Source: a virus. Taken from it: 43,204 nucleotides of DNA. Every line of letters begins with the position of its first letter. Within the stretch, counting starts at the first letter, position 1. The position numbers were made by a program, and so were the translations under genes. The stretch covers positions 1-43,204 of the IMG/VR virus record IMGVR_UViG_3300033149_001517. One strand, written 5' to 3'. Shown here piece after piece: positions 1-6,459 of the stretch. The notes beneath the pieces are model-generated. The model did no database searches, had not been told where the DNA came from, and saw only the letters and a program-made list of their open reading frames with translations.

Positions 1-137
1 TCACTTACACTATACACTACCACTATAAAGCCTTTTGACTCAAGAACATACAGAGAGAGACTAACAAACAGTAACACAATAAAACACATACACTCCACTA
101 TATAATGACCTATTCTTTTAACCCTTTTTTTCCTATT

Positions 138-162
138 TAGTACTATATAGACTAAATAGATT
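138..162. repeat. 25-bp direct repeat, copy 1
   Basis: The segment begins TAGTACTATATAGACTAAAT and matches 494-518 at 23 of 25 positions; the copies differ only at the 9th and 10th bases. The copies lie 356 bp apart in gene-free DNA. It could be a regulator- or initiator-binding site. Confidence 0.7.
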
Positions 163-396
163 CTTTCGTAACCCTTTGTTTAACACTCTTTAGAAGCTTA
201 CTCTTATATGACTCTTTACTCTACTACTAACATATAAACATAATGGTAAAGGTATTATTATTGGTACTAATACTCCTAGTAAGACTATCATACTCTTTAC
301 TATGTTCCTATGTACCATTACACTATAACCATAACTATGAGTGTTCCAATAACCAATACTTCTTATGTCTTTCATACTACTATTAAGAGTATATCA

Positions 397-477
397 TTAT
401 ATAAACCTAACGTATGACTATTATATAATAACAACACTATTATATAAAACTAATTATAATTATATAAATTATATAAA
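397..477. repeat. Cluster of five TTATATAA(A/T) nonamers
   Basis: TTATATAAA occurs at 397-405, 440-448, 460-468 and 469-477, and TTATATAAT at 421-429. The same nonamer is the likely TATA box at 42125-42133 for the wHTH regulator gene. The cluster could be stacked promoters, or an easily melted origin element. Local A+T richness makes some copies expected by chance. Confidence 0.5.
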
Positions 478-493
478 TCATAATAAAACTAAA

Positions 494-518
494 TAGTACT
501 AAGTAGACTAAATAGATT
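494..518. repeat. 25-bp direct repeat, copy 2
   Basis: The segment begins TAGTACTAAGTAGACTAAAT and is the partner of 138-162 (23 of 25 identical). It lies between the TATA-like cluster and the first gene. Confidence 0.7.
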
Positions 519-634
519 ATACATAATAGTTACGGGGTAGTAGTCAATAATGATTATGTGTATTGGTATAGTTAGTGGGGTTAGAAATTTTATATTATTT
601 TCAGTTTTGAGCTTATTTGCACTTATATACTAAA

Positions 635-643
635 TGATATAAA
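635..643 (+). promoter_or_regulatory. Putative TATA box of the first rightward gene
   Basis: ATATAAAAG lies about 35-40 nt before the ATG at 677. That predicts a transcription start a few bases to 15 nt before the start codon, so a short leader without a strong Shine-Dalgarno site. Confidence 0.4.
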
Positions 644-676
644 AGTATTTAAAGTATTAAGGTTATACTATATTCT

Positions 677-955
677 ATGAGTTTGAACAGTTTCCCAATT
701 AAGGTTGATCAGTTGGATATCGATATCTTACATTGGTATGTATGTAATTATGGTTTGGTTGATAGTCGTGGTAATGTAATGAGTAAGGGTATGGTAGTTA
801 ATCATATCGTTCGTGACTTTGTAGATACTGTCGCTGGTCCTGACTTGCTATCCTCTTCTATTGATAAAGAAGGTATTTTGGTTACTGAGTTCTTGGAGAG
901 ATGTAAGTTCAATAAGCGTATTGAAAAGATAATGGGTGAGAAGAATGATGAATGA
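677..955 (+). CDS. Hypothetical protein, first gene of the rightward arm
   Basis: Encodes 92 residues, mostly helical in character, with no motif I recognise. It has no cysteine pairs typical of the virus's zinc-finger proteins and no membrane segment. There is no clear Shine-Dalgarno site; the short distance from the TATA-like element at 635 suggests a very short or leaderless message. As the first gene of the packaging/structural arm it could be a small-terminase-type DNA-binding protein or a regulator, but nothing in the sequence proves either. Its end overlaps the next small gene. Confidence 0.7.
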   Translation: MSLNSFPIKVDQLDIDILHWYVCNYGLVDSRGNVMSKGMVVNHIVRDFVDTVAGPDLLSSSIDKEGILVTEFLERCKFNKRIEKIMGEKNDE

Positions 956-1070
956 TAGACAAAGAGTATTAATATCTGCATTACAAAATCAAATAAATAT
1001 TAAACGACAAGAGATTATTTTCTTACAGGAAGAACTTCAAAGAATAATGGATGATGATGATGAAAAGTAA
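945..1070 (+). CDS. Small coiled-coil-like protein (41 aa)
   Basis: A short gene that reads MMNDRQRVLISALQ and continues as one amphipathic helix rich in Gln, Glu and Ile, ending in an acidic DDDDEK tail. GGTGA at 935-939 is a plausible ribosome site; the ATG at 948 (8-nt spacing) is an equally good start. It overlaps the 3' end of the preceding gene and the 5' end of the next one, the packing usual for real genes in this genome. Function unknown; a short coiled-coil oligomeriser is the most that can be said. Confidence 0.6.
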   Translation: MMNDRQRVLISALQNQINIKRQEIIFLQEELQRIMDDDDEK

Positions 1071-1269
1071 AATAGATAAATATTTGGAATGTAGAGGAAT
1101 GACTTATGGTACTGGATTTGAATCTGAAAAAGAGATAAGAAAATTCATCAAAGATAATAAAATAGAAGATGAATTTGGTGATTTAGAATGTGGTGGACTT
1201 GTATTTAAGAAAGCTAAATCTGGGAGAAGATATATTCAGTTTACCCCAGGAAGATGTTATATTGATTAA
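1060..1269 (+). CDS. Hypothetical protein (69 aa)
   Basis: Reads MKSKIDKYLECRG from the ATG at 1060; three in-frame ATGs just upstream (1051, 1054, 1057) are alternative starts in an ATGATGATGATG run. The protein is small, charged and soluble, with cysteines in LECRG, LECGG and GRCYID but no paired CxxC motif. Its codon use favours AGA and A-ending codons, unlike the neighbouring packaging genes, so it may be a late addition to the operon. No family recognised. Confidence 0.6.
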   Translation: MKSKIDKYLECRGMTYGTGFESEKEIRKFIKDNKIEDEFGDLECGGLVFKKAKSGRRYIQFTPGRCYID

Positions 1270-1271
1270 AG

Positions 1272-1988
1272 ATGAATGATATATTAGATGATGTTGAGGA
1301 AGAAGTGGTATCTGCTGAGAAGGATAGGAAATCCTTGGTTAAGTTCAATAGTGACCGTGATATAGATACCGAGTTAAAGGACGAATATATCTACGCCACT
1401 CCTGACACAAGACATTTCAAGTTACCTAAAGGTATCGCTGGTTTACATGGTTGTATGCATTGTGACTGGGCCGATACAAAGGAATGTAATTACTTAGATA
1501 GTAATGGTATGACTAAACCTCCTGTTGACAAGATATGTATTAAGAAGGATAAGTTCCTGAAACTCTTCTCCCGTAAAGCTTACTATAAGAGTATCGCTGA
1601 ATGGCAACGTGATTTCAACCTTAGTATGTTGAATAAAGAGATACTCCATAACTACACTACTATGAACCGTCTCAATCGTGAACTGAACGATTATATTAAG
1701 AAAGGTACTGGTGAGGTAGAACGTGGTGAATTAGAGTTCAAAGATTACCGTAAACTGGTTATGTCTATGCAGAAGGAGATAACTGGTATTAAGGGGCAAT
1801 GGCTTGACATGTTGTATAATAGTGTTAAGTATGATGATAAACAGGTAGATCGTGACACACCTAAACAGATTAACATTGACAGTCACCAGACACTTGATTT
1901 AACGAGTATCAATAACATTATCAGGGGTAAACATCTCCCTGATGAGAAAGTGGTTGATACCGACTATGAAGAGGTAAAAAATGAATGA
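1272..1988 (+). CDS. Zinc-site protein upstream of terL, possible small-terminase equivalent
   Basis: Encodes 238 residues with a likely zinc site formed by C61, C64, C72 and C89 (GCMHCDW, KECNY and KICI). The N-terminal 30 residues are acidic, and residues 95-185 are long helices. It lies two small steps before terL, where tailed viruses usually carry the small terminase subunit that recognises DNA, and it shares terL's codon style (frequent CGT). The call as a terminase partner rests on position only; the sequence does not show a classic TerS helix-turn-helix. Its stop overlaps the following small gene. Confidence 0.65.
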   Translation: MNDILDDVEEEVVSAEKDRKSLVKFNSDRDIDTELKDEYIYATPDTRHFKLPKGIAGLHGCMHCDWADTKECNYLDSNGMTKPPVDKICIKKDKFLKLFSRKAYYKSIAEWQRDFNLSMLNKEILHNYTTMNRLNRELNDYIKKGTGEVERGELEFKDYRKLVMSMQKEITGIKGQWLDMLYNSVKYDDKQVDRDTPKQINIDSHQTLDLTSINNIIRGKHLPDEKVVDTDYEEVKNE

Positions 1989-2109
1989 TATAATAAAAAT
2001 AAGACAAAAGATTTCAGAATTATTAAAAGACACAGATTATGAGGGAATTATATATAAAAAAGGTATGTTACTATCTGAATTGATAAATAAAGATTATAAG
2101 AAAGAATGA
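1981..2109 (+). CDS. Small hypothetical protein (42 aa)
   Basis: Reads MNDIIKIRQKISELLK and is predicted helical throughout. A strong ribosome site, GAGGT at 1971-1975, lies 5 nt before the ATG. The stop overlaps terL as ATGA (2106-2109), so translation of terL is probably coupled to it. Codon use is A-rich compared with terL. Function unknown. Confidence 0.65.
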   Translation: MNDIIKIRQKISELLKDTDYEGIIYKKGMLLSELINKDYKKE

Positions 2110-3674
2110 AAACGTATAACTATCTTGACATTGACTGGAACAAGGACATTAATCGTGATTCCCTTAACCATGACATTTACAATGCTAAGCTGGACTTATG
2201 CAAGGCGTATGTTGATGGTAAGATAAACAACCCTTACACTATCCAATCTCTGTTCCTTGACTTAACAACTTTCTCTTACTTACAATTCAGACTGAACGGG
2301 GAACGACTTTCGTTATACCCTTACCAGGATATGATATTGAACGATCCTCACCGCTTCAAGATATTCCGGGCAGCTAACCAGATAGGGAAGTCACTAGGGT
2401 TAGATGTCAAGGCAGCTCGTAATCTATTGAAAGATCATGGTAAAGCACATAATGAAGCTATCGTATCCAAATCATTACCCCAGAGTACACACCAGATGCG
2501 TAGGGTTAAATCTATCCTGGAAACTATGCCTCACATTAACTGGAAAGAGGTCAAGGGTAGTAGTGATAGTATGAGTGTTATCTCTGTCAATCATTACTAC
2601 GCTAAAGATGATAAGGAATATAAGAAAGGCACTACTAACTTAAAATATACTAATTTACTAATATGTGCTCCTTGCACAGAGGGTTTACTGGGTTACGACT
2701 TACACGAGTTAAACCTGGACGAGTTCGAGTTCTGGGACGTTGACATTGGTTACTTCTTCAAACAAGTAGCTCAACCCCGTACTTACCATACTAAAGGTAG
2801 GATCACTATCTTTTCTAACCCAAACGGTGCTGATACGTATGTAGCTGAACTGGAGAAACAATACTTGAAAGATGGTATTACACGGAAATGGCATGTGTAT
2901 GTATTCGATTACCTTGACTGTCCTGGTAACACTCAGGAGGAGTATGACGAACTGAAACACGAATTACCCCGAGCAGAGTTCGAATCGACTGTAGCCGCTA
3001 TCCGTACTATGTCAGACAGGTATTATTTCACTGGTGACGAGATAGAGAAGAGTCTTGACATGTCACTGGATGAATTGAAGATGATCGGCAAACAACCTTT
3101 CTTCTTCCTTGACGTAGGTAGTAAACACGACCAATCATACTTATGCGGTGGGTTTGTTGAACCTGACGAGAAGGACGATAGATTCTGTCATATCTATATC
3201 CCTATCTTGAAAGCGTACCCGGTTGGTTATCCAATCAGTCGAGTGGTAGGTAGTGAAGTTAATGTTGATGATGGTTGGCATCATGAGAAGAGTGTGAAGG
3301 AATATTTAGATGAATGGAGTAAGAATGGTATTGTCCCTACTTTCGGTGTTGATGTGACAGGGAACAGTGGTATCTCTCCTTTGTTCAATGCGATTAATAT
3401 CTACCCCCAAGATATAACCTTTAGCGGTCCTGTCAAGTCAGGGATGTTCCAGAGGTTCAAATATTTCATGGAGAAAGGTTTATTACACCGGGTTAAGAGT
3501 AAAGAGTGGGATTACCAAGCGAGACATATAATCATGAAGAAAAGTATGCGTGGTTATTTAATGGTTCATCACGAGAATGAGAATGACTTAGATGATAGTA
3601 TGGATGCAACAGCAGGTTTAATCTTCCTAGCCGATAATCCAGTTGCAGTAACACCAACAGTGAGGTTTTTTTAA
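2106..3674 (+). CDS. terL: Terminase large subunit (packaging ATPase and nuclease)
   Basis: Motor that pumps DNA into the prohead and cuts it. The 522-residue length is typical. The ATPase half has an adenine-binding YPYQ at 71-74, Walker A AANQIGKS (89-96), Walker B LNLDE (202-206) and a coupling motif in FSNPNG (236-241). The RNase-H-like nuclease half shows the acidic residues D336 (FFFLDVGSKHD), D416 (FGVDVTGN) and D497/D500 (DLDDSMDATAG). It starts by ATGA overlap with a 42-residue gene. The portal gene lies downstream after several small cargo genes. No truncation or missing catalytic residue is seen. Confidence 0.95.
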   Translation: MKTYNYLDIDWNKDINRDSLNHDIYNAKLDLCKAYVDGKINNPYTIQSLFLDLTTFSYLQFRLNGERLSLYPYQDMILNDPHRFKIFRAANQIGKSLGLDVKAARNLLKDHGKAHNEAIVSKSLPQSTHQMRRVKSILETMPHINWKEVKGSSDSMSVISVNHYYAKDDKEYKKGTTNLKYTNLLICAPCTEGLLGYDLHELNLDEFEFWDVDIGYFFKQVAQPRTYHTKGRITIFSNPNGADTYVAELEKQYLKDGITRKWHVYVFDYLDCPGNTQEEYDELKHELPRAEFESTVAAIRTMSDRYYFTGDEIEKSLDMSLDELKMIGKQPFFFLDVGSKHDQSYLCGGFVEPDEKDDRFCHIYIPILKAYPVGYPISRVVGSEVNVDDGWHHEKSVKEYLDEWSKNGIVPTFGVDVTGNSGISPLFNAINIYPQDITFSGPVKSGMFQRFKYFMEKGLLHRVKSKEWDYQARHIIMKKSMRGYLMVHHENENDLDDSMDATAGLIFLADNPVAVTPTVRFF

Positions 3675-4016
3675 ATGAATGAGAAAGATCAACAGGGTTG
3701 CAAAAGATGTGGTCATTGTTGCTATTATATGGTTTATAAGGATAATATACCTAAATTGAAGAAGTGTAAACATTTAGTGCGGTTCAGTACAGGCAAGACA
3801 TTATGCCGGATGTATAAGAGAGCTATCCAGGAACGAACTAAACATGGTCATTGTATTGATAAGTATGAACTGGGTGAAGAGACTAAGATGATATTTTGTA
3901 CCTGGCGTAAGGATGGTCAATGGAATTATAAGGGTTGTCCATTCAATGTGGAAGGATTACCTTATTTTGAAGATTATATAAAAAGTATCGGGTTGTGTGT
4001 ACCATGGGAAAAGTGA
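3675..4016 (+). CDS. YkgJ-like cysteine-cluster (CxxCxxCC) protein
   Basis: Encodes 113 residues with C9, C12, C15 and C16 (CKRCGHCC) followed by C31, C44, C60, C75, C88 and C108. This fits the YkgJ/UPF0153 family, whose cysteines are thought to hold iron-sulphur or zinc; the biochemical role is unknown. GAGG at 3662-3665 serves as ribosome site, and the ATG follows terL's stop directly. A second protein of this type is encoded on the - strand at 33309-33728. Why a virus carries two is unclear. Confidence 0.7.
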   Translation: MNEKDQQGCKRCGHCCYYMVYKDNIPKLKKCKHLVRFSTGKTLCRMYKRAIQERTKHGHCIDKYELGEETKMIFCTWRKDGQWNYKGCPFNVEGLPYFEDYIKSIGLCVPWEK

Positions 4017-4339
4017 AAGATTATATCTTGAATAATTGGTTATTCAGGAAATTATACAGTATAAAGTTTTATTTAGATTTAGGCGTTCAACAGGTATCAT
4101 GGTTCATTGGTAAGTTCCCAGAGATAATGGCTATTGTGTATCTTCTGGAGAAAGGAGGTATCACTCTCAATATTACTCAGATAATTATTATGGCCGGGAT
4201 ATCTTTCATTATATTAACAATTGCTGGGTATGGTATTAAACATACTGGATTGTATGATGTTGAGAGATATGTTGATGCCAGTAAGAACCCGGTCACTAAA
4301 GAATTACTGGAAGCTGCTCGTAAGGTGAATAGAAAATGA
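4004..4339 (+). CDS. Membrane protein with one or two TM helices
   Basis: From the ATG at 4004 the protein reads MGKVKDYILNNW. It has a moderately hydrophobic stretch near residues 30-50 and a clear membrane helix near 56-78 (IIIMAGISFIILTIAGYG), followed by a charged cytoplasmic-type tail. A GTG at 3995 is a less likely start. The 3' end overlaps the next gene by ATGA. Function unknown. Confidence 0.65.
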   Translation: MGKVKDYILNNWLFRKLYSIKFYLDLGVQQVSWFIGKFPEIMAIVYLLEKGGITLNITQIIIMAGISFIILTIAGYGIKHTGLYDVERYVDASKNPVTKELLEAARKVNRK

Positions 4340-5007
4340 ATAATGAATTATTGGAAAATATATTTAATAAACAGGAATTCGTCAAAGTGAAAGTGAAAGA
4401 TAAGAAAGGGAAGGTAATCACTAAAACTATCAGGAACAATATTTTCCGGCCAGTCGATAATTTCAAGGAATATAGTAAACGCTGGGATAGAGTTCATAAG
4501 TTTGTTAAAGTGAAGATAGTTCATACTGCTTTGAAGATATTGGATGTTCTGATAGGGAAATATGTCTTACAAGGGATTGATGATATCCCTAAAGAGAACT
4601 GTAATAACCTGATACGTATCAGTTATCATAGTTATATGAAAGGGATAGAAGAAACTTTCAAACGAATAATATATGATCCAAATATAAAAAATAAACTAGG
4701 TTATTATAAAAATAAGATTACTCGTAATGATTCTTGGTTAACTTGGTCGAAAGATAACCCTCATTGTCGTGCTCGTGTATTACTATTACAATTATGGTTG
4801 ACTGAGGTATTGGAAGATACTTTCGATCGTGGTGTTATGGACATTGCCATGTTGGAGTCATACCATCAGATACATAAACTGTATGATGGTAAAGTACCGA
4901 CTGTTGAAGAGTATCGTATGTATGATAGTGGAGAAGCGAGAGATATAAAATATTTCGTTGACACAATTAATGTTCCAGTATGGGATAAGGAGGAAAAGAA
5001 AAAATGA
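4336..5007 (+). CDS. Hypothetical protein (223 aa)
   Basis: A soluble, basic N-terminal half (many Lys in residues 14-35) is followed by a helical body with conserved-looking aromatic motifs such as WLTWSKDNPHCRAR. No known fold or active site is recognised. It uses CGT-type codons like terL and portal, and overlaps both neighbours by ATGA, so it probably belongs to the old packaging/head operon rather than being a recent insert. Confidence 0.65.
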   Translation: MNNELLENIFNKQEFVKVKVKDKKGKVITKTIRNNIFRPVDNFKEYSKRWDRVHKFVKVKIVHTALKILDVLIGKYVLQGIDDIPKENCNNLIRISYHSYMKGIEETFKRIIYDPNIKNKLGYYKNKITRNDSWLTWSKDNPHCRARVLLLQLWLTEVLEDTFDRGVMDIAMLESYHQIHKLYDGKVPTVEEYRMYDSGEARDIKYFVDTINVPVWDKEEKKK

Positions 5008-5303
5008 ATTTTGAAAAAGCTATAAAAGCATTAAAAGAAGGAAACCAGATTGTTAATGAAAATTGGAATGGATTAAAAACAGGGAAGATAATGTATATCA
5101 GACAACAATTACCTGATGAACATAGTCTAAACACAGAACCATATTTAGTATTTGTATCTGGAACATTTTGTAAAGTAGGTAGTTTAAAAGAAGATGTTAA
5201 GTATGAAAACGAAACTGAGACAGGTGGTTGGGCATTTAAAAGATTCCCATGGACACCAAGTGCATTAGATATGTATTCAAATGAATGGTTAATAAGGTGT
5301 TAA
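5004..5303 (+). CDS. DUF2829 / Tad2-like protein, candidate anti-Thoeris signal sponge
   Basis: The 99 residues match the DUF2829 family pattern from end to end: MNFEKAIKALKEG at the N-terminus, a WNG at 21-23, MYI at 30-32, and PWTPSALDMYSNEW near the C-terminus. Tad2 proteins of this family bind and sequester the cyclic ADP-ribose-type signal made by Thoeris TIR enzymes, and some bind other cyclic nucleotides. The middle of this protein is shorter and more divergent than in characterised members, so ligand choice cannot be predicted. It overlaps the preceding gene by ATGA and is A-rich in codon use (AGA rather than CGT), which suggests later acquisition. Family assignment is firm; anti-defence function is inference. 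Confidence 0.8.
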   Translation: MNFEKAIKALKEGNQIVNENWNGLKTGKIMYIRQQLPDEHSLNTEPYLVFVSGTFCKVGSLKEDVKYENETETGGWAFKRFPWTPSALDMYSNEWLIRC

Positions 5304-5305
5304 AA

Positions 5306-5593
5306 ATGATGTATAAATGTAAGAAGTGTGGATTTAAAGATGTTATGATGGGGATACAAGCTCATTTAGTGTATAACAAGTGTGGTGCTGGTGATGATTA
5401 TGATTTCAAGACTAGTAACATAAAAGATTATGCTACAATTATAACTCAACAACAGTTTGATAAGGAATTGAGAGAACTGAGTGAGAAATCTATTAAAGAA
5501 CGACAGATAAAGAAATCGAAGAAGGAAGAGACAGAGATTAACAAGGAAGGTAAGAAGGTTACCAAGAAAGGCAAGTTTGAGGTTGAAGAATGA
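5306..5593 (+). CDS. Zinc-finger-like small protein with charged tail
   Basis: Starting at the ATG at 5306 (GGTG 6 nt upstream), the protein begins MMYKCKKCGF with a CxxC pair and a further Cys near residue 26, followed by a long lysine- and glutamate-rich helix. It may bind zinc incompletely or as a dimer. An upstream in-frame ATG at 5285 lacks a ribosome site. Function unknown. Confidence 0.6.
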   Translation: MMYKCKKCGFKDVMMGIQAHLVYNKCGAGDDYDFKTSNIKDYATIITQQQFDKELRELSEKSIKERQIKKSKKEETEINKEGKKVTKKGKFEVEE

Positions 5594-6126
5594 AGAGTAT
5601 GAAAACAGAGAACATTTCTTTGAGTGCTGAAGAGATAAGGAAACAGATTGATAAGAAGAAGAAAAGTATTAAACAGAGTGATATGGAAGTACCAGGAGGG
5701 TTCCAGAAATCAACTGAGGAAGAAGAGAAGAATATTATCGAAGGGAAATATAAAGAAAGAATATTTATGCAGGAACAATTACGTAGTGCCGAGATAGGTC
5801 AACAGTATGTGTGGGCCGAAGCTGATACTCTGGAGAACATCCATAAGAAGTACGATACTATCAAGGATAAACCTAAATGGTACGGTATTGATATGCCTAA
5901 GAAGGTACTTGTGTGTGAGTTCAATACTAAAGTACAAATATGGAAACAAGCAATGACTAAACGTAACCGATATTATGATGCATTGAAGAATGTAGGATTT
6001 ACTAAAACTGAACTGGAACCCTTATTGATTGATGGTAAAATGATTTCTGATAATAAGATATTGAAGAAGTTAGAAGAAGATCATAACAAGAAACAATTGA
6101 AGAAGGATGATGTAGATGCTGTCTAG
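5590..6126 (+). CDS. Hypothetical charged helical protein (178 aa)
   Basis: Highly charged, with a Lys/Glu-rich N-terminal third (residues 10-60) likely to form coiled coil, then a more globular region with several Trp residues. GAGG upstream and ATGA overlap with the previous gene support the start. Position just before the portal gene suggests a head-associated role, but nothing in the sequence identifies one. Confidence 0.6.
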   Translation: MKSMKTENISLSAEEIRKQIDKKKKSIKQSDMEVPGGFQKSTEEEEKNIIEGKYKERIFMQEQLRSAEIGQQYVWAEADTLENIHKKYDTIKDKPKWYGIDMPKKVLVCEFNTKVQIWKQAMTKRNRYYDALKNVGFTKTELEPLLIDGKMISDNKILKKLEEDHNKKQLKKDDVDAV

Positions 6127-6127
6127 A

Positions 6128-6457
6128 ATGAAAAACTTTATAAGTGACTTCAAACATAAGTTAAAGGTATATAAAGATAAAATCATCAGTATCCATGTTT
6201 TCCTTGCAGAGACAACAGAAGCTAGTATGTATAAAAATTGGAAAACAACTGATAGAAACCTTTACTTTATGTTCCTCGGTTGGTTACTTGAGAACATATT
6301 AATGATTGGTTCATTGATAACAATATCTCTCAAGGTATTGTTTAATTATCACCATGGATGGTATTCCGTATTAACACCATTTTTGTATGGTTGTTTATAT
6401 TGGTTAATCCTGGAGACAATTAAGAAGATCAATCAAGCTATAAGGAGTAAAGAATAA
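6128..6457 (+). CDS. Membrane protein with two TM helices
   Basis: Reads MKNFISDFKHKLKVYKDK from the ATG just after the previous stop; an overlapping ATG at 6116 would add four residues. Two hydrophobic helices lie near residues 46-68 (MFLGWLLENILMIGSLITI) and 78-98. No family recognised. It sits directly before the portal gene. Confidence 0.6.
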   Translation: MKNFISDFKHKLKVYKDKIISIHVFLAETTEASMYKNWKTTDRNLYFMFLGWLLENILMIGSLITISLKVLFNYHHGWYSVLTPFLYGCLYWLILETIKKINQAIRSKE

Positions 6458-6459
6458 AG

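Larger units (their letters stand above)
1..676. other. A+T-rich gene-free leader region between the two gene arms (if circular)
   Basis: No convincing gene is present. The region holds a 25-bp imperfect direct repeat (138-162 and 494-518), a cluster of TTATATAAA-type nonamers (397-477) and a TATA-like element just before the first + strand gene. On the - strand, 21-30 reads CTTTATAGTG, which would sit about 75-85 nt upstream of the first - strand gene if base 43204 joins base 1. A role as control region or replication origin is inference; no classic iteron block or strong stem was seen. Confidence 0.5.

Noticed and set aside
1-60. Terminal direct repeat between the two window ends
   Set aside because: The first and last 60 bases share no clear repeat, so circularity or terminal redundancy cannot be claimed from the ends themselves.
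190-375. 61-codon - strand open frame with a hydrophobic stretch
   Set aside because: It lies alone in gene-free DNA, has no ribosome site, ends at very A+T-rich sequence, and would be transcribed toward the window end away from the other - strand genes. More likely a chance frame.
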